This document shows, one piece after another, positions 50,738 through 56,818 of a stretch of 56,818 nt of DNA. The notes under the pieces are model-generated. The model was not told where the DNA came from. It searched no databases and was given only the letters and a program-made list of their open reading frames with translations. Made by a program: the position numbers and the translations under genes. Each line of letters starts with the position of its first letter. Position 1 is the first letter of the stretch. The stretch is from Pelomonas sp. Root1444 (GTDB taxonomy: Bacteria > Pseudomonadota > Gammaproteobacteria > Burkholderiales > Burkholderiaceae_C), in NCBI RefSeq assembly GCF_001426885.1, contig NZ_LMFP01000028.1, positions 363,125-419,942 of the forward strand, given 5' to 3'.

Positions 50738-53005
50738 TCAGGCCTTCACGCAGTCGACGTAGTAGTACCCACGGCCCGTGTCCTCTTCGACCTCATGCAC
50801 GAGGCCGTGCACGTCGGTCGCGAAGCCGGGGAACTTGGCGTTGAAACTGCGCGTGAACTTCAGGTAGTCGACGATCTTTTTGTTGAAACGCTCGCCCGGG
50901 ACCAGCAGCGGGATGCCCGGCGGATAAGGCGTCAGCAGCGAGGTGGTGATGCGACCTTCCAGGTCGTCGATGCCGACGCGCTCGGTCTTGCGCTGCGCGA
51001 TGTGCGCATAGGCGTCCGTCGGCGTCATCGCCGGCTGCAGGTTGGACAGGTACATGTCCGTCGTCAGGCGGGCAATGTCGCCCTCGGCATAGGCTTGGTG
51101 TATGGCCTGGCACAGGTCGCGCAGGCCCATGCGTTCGTACTTGGGGAACTGCGCGACGAACTCCGGCAGGATGCGCCACAGCGGCGCGTTCTTGTCGTAG
51201 TCGTCCTTGAACTGCTGCAGCGCCGTCAGCAGCGTGTTCCAGCGGCCCTTGGTGATGCCGATCGTGAACATGATGAAGAACGAGTACAGGCCGGTCTTCT
51301 CGACGACCACGCCATGCTCGACCAGGAACTTGGTGACGACGGACGCCGGGATGCCGGTCGACGCGAAGCGCCCTCCCATGTCCAGCCCGGGCGTGATGAT
51401 GGTGGACTTGATGGGGTCCAGCATGTTGAAGCCTTCGGCGAGACCGCCGAAGCCGTGCCAGTCCTCATCGGCATGCAGCATCCAGTCCGCAGACACCGGC
51501 GTGTTGCCTTCTTCGGTACGCAGGAAGTCCGGCCCCCAGACCTTGAACCACCAGTCGTCGCCGTAGTCCCCCTGGACCTTGCGCATCGCGCGGCGGAAGT
51601 CCAGCGACTCGCGGATGCTTTCTTCGACCAGCGCCGTGCCGCCGGGGGGCTCCATCATGGCGGCCGCCACGTCGCAGCTCGCGATGATCGAGTACTGCGG
51701 CGACGTGGACGTGTGCATCAGGTAGGCCTCGTTGAAGAGGTGCTTGTCGAGCTTGACCGTCTGCGAATCCTGCACCAGCACCTGCGACGCCTGCGAGATG
51801 CCGGCCAGCAGCTTGTGCGTGGACTGCGTCGCGTAGACCATCGCCTCGACCGGCCGCACGCGGTTCTTGCCCATCGCATGGAACTGGCCGTAGAAATCGT
51901 GGAAGGCCGCGTGCGGCAGCCAGGCCTCGTCGAAGTGCAGCGTCGGGATGTAGCCGTCGAGCTTGTTCTTGATGGTCTCGGTGTTGTAGAGCACGCCGTC
52001 ATAGGTGCTCTGCGTCAGCGTGACGATGGCGGGCCGGACCGTCTGCGGATCCACATGCGCGAGCAGCGGGTTGGCCGCGATCTTGGCGCGGATGGCCTCG
52101 GGGCTGAATTCGCTCTCCGGGATGGGGCCGATGATGCCGTAGTGATTGCGCGTCGGCGTCATGAAGACGGGGATCGCGCCGCACATGATGATGGCGTGCA
52201 GGTTGCTCTTGTGGCAGTTGCGGTCGATGACGACCACATCGCCCGGCGCCACGGTGTGGTGCCACACCATCTTGTTGGACGTGGACGTGCCGTTGGTGAC
52301 GAAGAAGCAGTGGTCCGCGTTGAAGATGCGTGCCGCATTCTTCTCGCTCGCGGCCACGGGGCCGGTGTGGTCCAGCAGTTGGCCGAGTTCCTCGACGGCG
52401 TTGCACACGTCGGCGCGCAGCATGTTCTCGCCGAAGAACTGGTGGAACATCTGGCCGACCGGGCTCTTCAGGAAAGCCACGCCACCCGAATGGCCCGGGC
52501 AGTGCCACGAGTAGGAGCCGTCCTGGGCGTAGTCCATCAGCGCCTTGAAAAACGGCGGTGCCAGGCCGTCGAGGTAGCTCTTGGCCTCGCGGATGATGTG
52601 GCGGGCCACGAACTCCGGCGTGTCCTCGAACATGTGGATGAAACCATGCAGTTCACGCAGCACGTCGTTAGGCAAATGCTGGCTGGTGCGTGTCTCGCCG
52701 TAGACGTAGATCGGGATGTCGGGGTTGCGCAGGCGGATCTCTTCGATGAACTTGCGCAGGTTCAGCACGACCGGATCCACCTCGGGACCGGCAGTGAACT
52801 CCTCGTCGTCGATGGACAGGATGAAGGCCGAGGCACGGCTCTGTTGCTGGGCGAACTGCGACAAGTCACCGTAGCTCGTCACGCCGAGCACCTCCATGCC
52901 CTCCTTCTGGATGGCCTCGGCCAGCGCGCGAATGCCCAGGCCCGAGGTGTTCTCGGAGCGGTAGTCCTCGTCGATGATGACGATGGGAAAGTGAAAACGG
53001 ATCAT
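50738..53005 (-). CDS. arginine/lysine/ornithine decarboxylase, inducible fold type I class
   Basis: 755-residue PLP enzyme that decarboxylates a basic amino acid (arginine, lysine or ornithine) to a polyamine precursor. N-terminal response-regulator-like wing (RFHFPIVIIDEDYRSENTSGL), then the PLP core WHCPGHSGGVAFLKSPVGQMFHQFFGENMLRADV, TNGTSTSNKMVWHH, Lys398 in STHKLLAGISQAS, and a C-terminal domain. The length fits AdiA-like or LdcC-like decamers. The start at 53005 is preferred to a first start at 53086. Substrate is not determined. It is divergent from nfeD. Confidence 0.93.
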   Translation of the reverse strand: MIRFHFPIVIIDEDYRSENTSGLGIRALAEAIQKEGMEVLGVTSYGDLSQFAQQQSRASAFILSIDDEEFTAGPEVDPVVLNLRKFIEEIRLRNPDIPIYVYGETRTSQHLPNDVLRELHGFIHMFEDTPEFVARHIIREAKSYLDGLAPPFFKALMDYAQDGSYSWHCPGHSGGVAFLKSPVGQMFHQFFGENMLRADVCNAVEELGQLLDHTGPVAASEKNAARIFNADHCFFVTNGTSTSNKMVWHHTVAPGDVVVIDRNCHKSNLHAIIMCGAIPVFMTPTRNHYGIIGPIPESEFSPEAIRAKIAANPLLAHVDPQTVRPAIVTLTQSTYDGVLYNTETIKNKLDGYIPTLHFDEAWLPHAAFHDFYGQFHAMGKNRVRPVEAMVYATQSTHKLLAGISQASQVLVQDSQTVKLDKHLFNEAYLMHTSTSPQYSIIASCDVAAAMMEPPGGTALVEESIRESLDFRRAMRKVQGDYGDDWWFKVWGPDFLRTEEGNTPVSADWMLHADEDWHGFGGLAEGFNMLDPIKSTIITPGLDMGGRFASTGIPASVVTKFLVEHGVVVEKTGLYSFFIMFTIGITKGRWNTLLTALQQFKDDYDKNAPLWRILPEFVAQFPKYERMGLRDLCQAIHQAYAEGDIARLTTDMYLSNLQPAMTPTDAYAHIAQRKTERVGIDDLEGRITTSLLTPYPPGIPLLVPGERFNKKIVDYLKFTRSFNAKFPGFATDVHGLVHEVEEDTGRGYYYVDCVKA

Positions 53006-53099
53006 CACGGCCTCCAGCGGGCGGGCATCAAAAATCGAAGCGGCGAAGTGTAGGGCCGCAGCGTGTTTCGACAGCGTCGTCACCACCGCTGCCGCGATC

Positions 53100-53105
53100 T
53101 AAACT
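53100..53105 (+). promoter_or_regulatory. TAAACT -10-like box before nfeD
   Basis: TAAACT lies 30 nt before the nfeD ATG and resembles the TAGACT boxes at 15058 and 16418. No convincing -35 is visible; low certainty. Confidence 0.3.
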
Positions 53106-53134
53106 GCCCCGACAACAAATCCCCGGGAGGCAAG

Positions 53135-53563
53135 ATGGATTGGAACTGGGCCACCGTCTGGTGGATCGTGGCGGGCGTGCTGATTGCAGTCGAGCTGGCC
53201 ACTGGCACCTTCTATCTGCTGATGCTGGCCGTGGGTGCAGCGGCGGGCGCCTTGGCGGCTCATTTCGGTCTTGCGCTGACGTCGCAAATGCTGGTCGCAG
53301 CCGTCATCGGCGGCGCAGCCGTCGCGGCATGGCATCGGCAACGTGGCATGGCACCCAGGGCAGCACCGGCGGCGAGCAACCCCGACGTCAACCTCGACAT
53401 CGGCCAGAGCGTCCAGGTGGACGCCTGGTCGGCCGATGGACGCGCACAGGTGCAATACCGCGGCGCCACCTGGCAAGCGCGCTTCATCGGCAGCGCACCG
53501 GCGGAGCGCGGCCGGCATGTGATCCGTGCCGTCGAAGGCAGCTGCCTGCTGCTGGACCGTTGA
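53135..53563 (+). CDS. NfeD family membrane protein
   Basis: 142-residue protein with two to three membrane helices (ATVWWIVAGVLIAVELATGTFYLLMLAVGAAAGALAAHFGLAL, LVAAVIGGAAVAAWH) followed by an OB-fold-like soluble domain (DIGQSVQVDAWSADGRAQVQYRGATWQARF). NfeD proteins pair with stomatin-like SPFH proteins and are usually co-transcribed with them. Start at 53135 after GGGAGGCAAG. The SPFH gene follows after 30 nt. Role: membrane quality control or lipid domain organisation. Confidence 0.9.
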   Translation: MDWNWATVWWIVAGVLIAVELATGTFYLLMLAVGAAAGALAAHFGLALTSQMLVAAVIGGAAVAAWHRQRGMAPRAAPAASNPDVNLDIGQSVQVDAWSADGRAQVQYRGATWQARFIGSAPAERGRHVIRAVEGSCLLLDR

Positions 53564-53593
53564 CCCCATCCACTGACCTTCAGGAGACCCTTC

Positions 53594-54511
53594 ATGGGAT
53601 TTGAGATCGCCCTCGTTGTCCTCGTCGTCGCCATCATTTTCATCATCCGCGCGGTCAAGGTCGTGCCGCAGCAGAACGCCTGGGTCGTCGAGCGGCTGGG
53701 CAAGTACCACGCGACGCTGACACCGGGCCTGAACTTCCTGGTGCCCTTTGTCGACCGGCTGGCCTACAAGCATTCGCTGAAGGAGATCCCGCTCGACGTG
53801 CCCAGCCAGGTGTGCATCACCAAGGACAACACGCAGCTGACGGTCGACGGCATCCTCTACTTCCAGGTCACGGACGCGATGCGAGCCAGCTACGGCTCCA
53901 GCAACTACATCGTCGCCATCACCCAGTTGGCCCAGACTACGCTGCGCTCGGTCATCGGCCGCATGGAGTTGGACCGCACCTTCGAGGAACGCGCGCTCAT
54001 CAACACCTCCGTCGTCGAAGCACTCGACGAGGCAGCGCTGAACTGGGGCGTCAAGGTGCTGCGCTACGAAATCAAGGACCTGACACCGCCGCCGGCCATC
54101 CTGCATTCCATGCAGGCGCAGATCACCGCCGAGCGCGAGAAGCGTGCGCTGATCGCCGCCTCCGAAGGCCGGCGCCAGGAGCAGATCAACATCGCGACCG
54201 GCGAGCGTGAAGCAGCGATTGCCCGATCGGAGGGCGAGAAGCAGGCAGAGATCAACAAGGCCCAGGGCGAAGCGGCCGCCATCAGCGCCGTGGCCGTGGC
54301 GACGGCAGATGCCATCGGCCGCATTGCGGCCGCGATTCAGCAGCCGGGCGGTGAGCAGGCCGTGCAGCTCAAGGTCGCGGAAAAGGCTGTCGACGCCTAT
54401 GCCCAGCTCGCACAGAAGAACAACACGATGATCGTGCCGGGCAACATGAGCGAAGTCGGCGGCCTGATTGGCACGGCGATGGCCTTGCTCAAAGGCGGCA
54501 GCCGCGCCTGA
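53594..54511 (+). CDS. SPFH/stomatin-like membrane protein (QmcA family)
   Basis: 305 residues. A single N-terminal membrane helix (IALVVLVVAIIFIIRAVKV), then an SPFH/band-7 domain (VPQQNAWVVERLGKYHATLTPGLNFLVPFVDRLAYKHSLKE, LTPPPAILHSMQAQITAEREKRA), then an Ala/Glu coiled coil (EREAAIARSEGEKQAEINKAQGEAAAISAVAVATADAIGR) and a short tail. Members form membrane ring oligomers and regulate FtsH-like proteases. Paired with NfeD upstream. A terminator-like hairpin follows. Confidence 0.95.
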   Translation: MGFEIALVVLVVAIIFIIRAVKVVPQQNAWVVERLGKYHATLTPGLNFLVPFVDRLAYKHSLKEIPLDVPSQVCITKDNTQLTVDGILYFQVTDAMRASYGSSNYIVAITQLAQTTLRSVIGRMELDRTFEERALINTSVVEALDEAALNWGVKVLRYEIKDLTPPPAILHSMQAQITAEREKRALIAASEGRRQEQINIATGEREAAIARSEGEKQAEINKAQGEAAAISAVAVATADAIGRIAAAIQQPGGEQAVQLKVAEKAVDAYAQLAQKNNTMIVPGNMSEVGGLIGTAMALLKGGSRA

Positions 54512-54524
54512 ACCGGCCACCCCC

Positions 54525-54566
54525 AAAAAAAACCCGCGAGGGCCCTGAGTCAGGGCGGTCGCGGGT
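54525..54566 (-). terminator. rho-independent terminator read on the minus strand
   Basis: Outer arms ACCCGCGA (54532-54539) and TCGCGGGT (54559-54566), inner arms GCCCTG (54542-54547) and CAGGGC (54551-54556), with eight A residues at 54525-54532 that become a T-run on the minus strand. It fits the end of the LuxR-gene transcript 240 nt downstream of its stop, and it also insulates the SPFH gene end. Confidence 0.75.
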
Positions 54567-54572
54567 GCAAGA

Positions 54573-54592
54573 CGTTCGGGGGGCGCCGAACG
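54573..54592. other. second hairpin in the LuxR gene's 3' region
   Basis: CGTTCGG (54573-54579) and CCGAACG (54586-54592) form a 7-bp perfect stem. It lies beside the terminator in the 292-nt gap 54512-54803, which has no convincing gene; the 60-codon frame at 54599-54781 lacks a ribosome site. The gap may hold a long 3' UTR or a small RNA. Confidence 0.35.
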
Positions 54593-54803
54593 AAAGCGAT
54601 GGAGGAGTCGCTTTTCCTGGTGATCTTTCGACTATCAGCTGCCCGTAACAGGGAAGCCCAGCAGTTCCGCGACAACTTGCCAGAAGGAGAAGTTTTCCAT
54701 TTGCGTCATCCACAAAGCAGCGTTGAGATGACGCGCAGTTTGGGGTGGCGACGCGCGATGGGGAACTACAAACCCTGGTAGTCCGGAGCGCGGATGCGCG
54801 ACG

Positions 54804-55520
54804 TTAGAGGAGTCCGAGCTCCATCGCCTTGAGCACCGCCTGGTGCTTGGTTGAGACATCAAGCAGCTTGAACAACTGCTTCATGTGGTAGTTGACGGTG
54901 TTCTCGCTGATGCCCAGCAAACTCCCGACAACCCAGGCGCTCTTGCCCTCCATCGTCAATTTCAGGATCTCCAACTGCCGCGGCGGGAGGCGAGCCTCAG
55001 GCTGGGCCGGGTTTTTAGACAACAGCAGTCGCGCTGCGGCATCCTGAGCATGAACGGCGAGCAACTGCAGGTCGGCGATCATCCGATTCAGCTTGATCGA
55101 ATCGGTCGGCAGAGGCGCCTCCCTGTCCACCCCAAGCAGCAGTCGGCGATAGCCGGGCATCTGAACCCCGACCGCGATACCGGTCCGGTAGCCGAACGGC
55201 GCATACATCTCCCACAGCTCCCCTGCCCCAGCCTCGACGTAGAAGGCCTGGTCGTAGATCAGCGGCTTCGTGAGATGGGTCAGGCGCTGATGGACGGGAT
55301 CACGCTTGGCAAGGCTGTTGTCCCTGGACGTTTCCAGAAAGGCTTCGGGCGTGTTGCCGACCGCGATGTATTCGGGCTTCGCGCCCGGTCCACGGTGTTC
55401 GATGGCCAGCACCCCGACGACGAGGCCGAAATCCAGATCGTTCGCGAAGTCGATCAGCCCCTGCCGAAATGTCGTGAGATCTGAGGCTTGACTGACTTGT
55501 TCGTACCGCTGGAGATTCAT
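54804..55520 (-). CDS. LuxR-family regulator with autoinducer-binding-type domain
   Basis: 238 residues. N-terminal autoinducer-binding-type domain (about 15-165) and C-terminal LuxR helix-turn-helix (about 178-236: LPPRQLEILKLTMEGKSAW, GISENTVNYHMKQLFKLLDVSTKH). By ungapped alignment to TraR from memory, the conserved Asp-Pro pair is kept (D74, P75), but W57, Y61 and W85 of TraR correspond to F61, S65 and Y89. Ligand specificity is therefore doubtful: a different signal or none. Start at 55520 after GGAG-type sequence; the upstream first start is rejected. Composition is visibly less GC-rich than the rest of the window. Confidence 0.88.
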   Translation of the reverse strand: MNLQRYEQVSQASDLTTFRQGLIDFANDLDFGLVVGVLAIEHRGPGAKPEYIAVGNTPEAFLETSRDNSLAKRDPVHQRLTHLTKPLIYDQAFYVEAGAGELWEMYAPFGYRTGIAVGVQMPGYRRLLLGVDREAPLPTDSIKLNRMIADLQLLAVHAQDAAARLLLSKNPAQPEARLPPRQLEILKLTMEGKSAWVVGSLLGISENTVNYHMKQLFKLLDVSTKHQAVLKAMELGLL

Positions 55521-55534
55521 CCAAGCACCGGGCG

Positions 55535-55568
55535 CTACAAGGGTTGGTAGGCGCAGCGCAGCGCCAAC
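55535..55568. promoter_or_regulatory. candidate LuxR-box region between the divergent genes
   Basis: In the 89-nt gap between the LuxR gene (start 55520) and the small gene (start 55610), two inverted patterns overlap: CTAC (55535-55538) with GTAG (55547-55550), 16 nt in all, and GTTGG (55543-55547) with GGCGC/GCGCC (55550-55565) and CCAAC (55564-55568). Either could be an operator. Matches are imperfect. Confidence 0.35.
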
Positions 55569-55609
55569 AAACGCAAACTGCGAACCATCCAATTGACTGG
55601 AGAAACCGA

Positions 55610-56011
55610 ATGCAGATGGCTGCGTGGCAACTGATGGCGTGCGAGACGGTCGTGAAGACTGTAAACGAGTTTGAATTGGTGACCCATGAGCTGCGGCAAA
55701 TCGGCAGCAGCGTGCGAGTGGACAACGCACGTTCTGGCCTGCGCTGTGGTCAGGAGGTCTGGGCTACGAGCGATGGGGGTGAACCCATCCAGATCGCTTG
55801 GGAGTGGACTGAGATCCAGCCTGATGTCGTTGCCCTGTTCGATCCGATGAACATCCTCTGTAACGTGGCGCTGATCGACGGCGACGGCCATACCCTCGCT
55901 CGTTCACGGCGGATGCTGCACTTGAACAACATCGTGCACCAGCTCAATTGGCGAGCCGCTCTGGCCTCGCAACGTGCTGGCCGCGGTCAAACGCCGAGTT
56001 TGTCGTCCTGA
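55610..56011 (+). CDS. small protein, possibly RsaM/DUF4902-like quorum-sensing modulator
   Basis: 133 residues, soluble, no signal peptide. Its pattern GQEVWATSDGGEPIQIAWEW followed by NILCNVALIDGDGHTL resembles, from memory, the W.S...P.I..W.W and sN.mL.D..G pattern of RsaM-type (DUF4902) proteins, which repress quorum sensing in Burkholderia and sit beside luxR genes. It is divergent from a LuxR-type gene, which fits. GGAG precedes the ATG at 55610; an upstream in-frame ATG is less likely. Function is inferred and unverified; it may be a plain hypothetical. Confidence 0.7.
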   Translation: MQMAAWQLMACETVVKTVNEFELVTHELRQIGSSVRVDNARSGLRCGQEVWATSDGGEPIQIAWEWTEIQPDVVALFDPMNILCNVALIDGDGHTLARSRRMLHLNNIVHQLNWRAALASQRAGRGQTPSLSS

Positions 56012-56044
56012 GCCTGCGGCTATGGGTTATGATGGCGGGCTGCT

Positions 56045-56139
<95 letters not shown>

Positions 56140-56143
56140 TGAC

Positions 56144-56172
56144 CGGGCCCATTGGGGCCCGTTTTGCTTTTT
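56144..56172 (+). terminator. rho-independent terminator after tRNA-Ser
   Basis: CGGGCCC (56144-56150) and GGGCCCG (56155-56161) form a 7-bp stem with an ATTG loop, followed by TTTTGCTTTTT. It sits 9 nt after the encoded CCA. Confidence 0.88.
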
Positions 56173-56313
56173 GCGCCGCCATCTATCGATGGCGATCCGC
56201 CGACTGCAATTCATCCCTGAGAAAGCCCAATTCGTCGCTTGACGCTGGTGCTATGCGATGGCTTCTCGAACACTGCAACGTGTGCCTTGCCGTTTGCAAG
56301 GCTGGAGCCGGAA

Positions 56314-56565
56314 ATGTCGCGATTGCTTAAGGGATGGATGAGCCTCTGCTTGGCGCTAGGTTTGGTGGCCGGAGGGCTGCCCGCACAGGCCAGCGAAGTC
56401 GTCAAGCTGGCGCGGCTTGTCGTCAGCGGCAAGCGCGCACCGAGCGATGCCGCCCGCACGACGCCGCAGGAGCCGCGGCCCGCGCCAACGTCACAGGCCA
56501 CCCATGGGAGTGGTGGCAGCGATGCCGCGGGCACCGCCCCTACGCCGGCTCGTGGCGTCTCCTGA
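56314..56565 (+). CDS. small secreted protein, function unknown
   Basis: 83 residues. ATG 56314 follows GGAG at 56304-56307. A signal peptide is clear (MSRLLKGWMSLCLALGLVAG then LPAQASE, cleavage about residue 28). The mature part is about 55 residues, Ala/Pro/Thr/Ser-rich and probably disordered after the short basic segment VVKLARLVVSGKR. It lies between two tRNA genes and before a strong bidirectional terminator. I recognise no family. A longer in-frame start at 56239 is possible but would delete the signal-peptide logic. Confidence 0.6.
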   Translation: MSRLLKGWMSLCLALGLVAGGLPAQASEVVKLARLVVSGKRAPSDAARTTPQEPRPAPTSQATHGSGGSDAAGTAPTPARGVS

Positions 56566-56580
56566 TCACCAAGAAGCCCA

Positions 56581-56626
56581 AATAACAATGCGCCGAAACC
56601 CGCAAGGGCTTCGGCGCATTGTTATT
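56581..56626. terminator. bidirectional terminator with a 17-bp perfect stem
   Basis: Arms at 56581-56597 and 56610-56626 (AATAACAATGCGCCGAA and its exact complement) with a 12-nt loop. It lies between the small secreted-protein gene (plus) and tRNA-Asp (minus); AT-rich stem ends and TTT/AAA flanks let it work both ways. Confidence 0.85.
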
Positions 56627-56628
56627 TT

Positions 56629-56705
56629 TGGCGGAGTGGACGGGGCTCGAACCCGCGACCCCCGGCGTGACAGGCCGGTATTCTAACCAACTGAACTACC
56701 ACTCC
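56629..56705 (-). tRNA. tRNA-Asp (anticodon GTC)
   Basis: 77 nt with encoded CCA (56629-56631 on the plus strand reads TGG). Acceptor arms GGAGTGG and CCACTCC pair; the D-loop AGTTCAGTTGGTTAGAAT, anticodon loop CTGTCAC (GTC) and T-loop GGTTCGAGCC are intact. It is downstream of tRNA-Glu on the same strand, about 50 nt away, as a tRNA-Glu/tRNA-Asp pair. Confidence 0.96.
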
Positions 56706-56755
56706 GCGTGGCATGCGATATTGAATATCGACGATATTCGCAAGCGCATTAAAAC

Positions 56756-56818
56756 TGGCGTCCCCTAGGGGATTCGAACCCCTGTAATCACCGTGAAAGG
56801 GTGGTGTCCTAGGCCTCT
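56756..56818 (-). tRNA. tRNA-Glu (anticodon TTC), 5' part cut by the window end
   Basis: 63 nt are present, from the 3' CCA (TGG on plus at 56756-56758) through AGGGGAC, T-arm with GGTTCGAATCC, and anticodon loop CTTTCAC (TTC). The D-arm start and 5' acceptor strand lie beyond the window. Upstream of tRNA-Asp on the minus strand. Confidence 0.93.

Noticed and set aside
54599-54781. 60-codon plus-strand frame between the SPFH and LuxR genes
   Set aside because: No ribosome site and no family pattern; the region is better explained as the 3' end of the LuxR transcript.

Overview
This 56.8 kb stretch is chromosomal DNA from a high-GC betaproteobacterium, most likely a Burkholderiales member of the Rubrivivax/Roseateles/Leptothrix type. 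That placement is inferred from gene order (pyrG-kdsA-DUF1330-eno-ftsB; rimP-nusA-infB-rbfA-truB-typA; hslO with a gamma carbonic anhydrase), from GC-rich coding throughout, and from two PEP-CTERM proteins. It is a dense housekeeping region. I see no insertion sequence, prophage, CRISPR array, rRNA gene or replication origin.

Layout. 1-3.3 kb: the end of mutS coupled to an alpha/beta hydrolase. 3.3-9 kb: pyrG, kdsA, a DUF1330 protein, eno, ftsB, then pnuC and a NadR-like kinase (NAD precursor salvage). 8.9-14.2 kb (minus): a 1188-residue membrane protein of unknown function, Hsp33 and a gamma carbonic anhydrase. 14.2-21.4 kb (plus): a ferritin-like DUF455 protein, an omega-amino-acid transaminase, a secreted phytase-like esterase, a DMT exporter, a PIG-L deacetylase, an M14-type desuccinylase and a periplasmic binding protein. 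21.4-26.3 kb (minus): a tightly overlapping chain of outer-membrane barrel, phosphate-binding-like protein, HAMP-PAS-GGDEF cyclase, YghU and a GST. 26.4-29.5 kb (plus): a DsbA-like oxidoreductase, a PEP-CTERM protein and rdgC. 29.6-35.4 kb (minus): asparaginase, CYTH protein, DEAD-box helicase, O6-alkylguanine transferase, a metallo-beta-lactamase-fold hydrolase and dusA. 35.6-40.2 kb: a cysteine hydrolase (plus), then an OafA-type acyltransferase, an enoyl-CoA hydratase family protein and a DMT exporter (minus). 40.3-48.8 kb (minus): typA, truB, rbfA, infB, nusA, rimP. 49-54.5 kb: fabI (plus), a second PEP-CTERM protein and a basic amino acid decarboxylase (minus), then an NfeD/stomatin pair (plus). 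54.8-56.8 kb: a LuxR-type regulator divergent from a small RsaM-like protein, tRNA-Ser, a small secreted protein, tRNA-Asp and a partial tRNA-Glu.

Points that stand out. (1) A LuxR regulator has lost the usual AHL-contacting aromatics and is paired with a possible RsaM/DUF4902 protein; no luxI is visible. (2) The second PEP-CTERM gene has a near-consensus sigma-54 promoter. (3) A two-hairpin repeat sits in frame inside hslO. (4) A barrel/binding-protein/diguanylate-cyclase operon looks like a ligand-sensing relay. (5) A giant two-part membrane protein has a periplasmic-binding-like ectodomain. (6) Four stem-loops lie in a row after typA. Starts were chosen by family N-termini, ribosome binding sites and overlaps; several first-possible starts were moved downstream.
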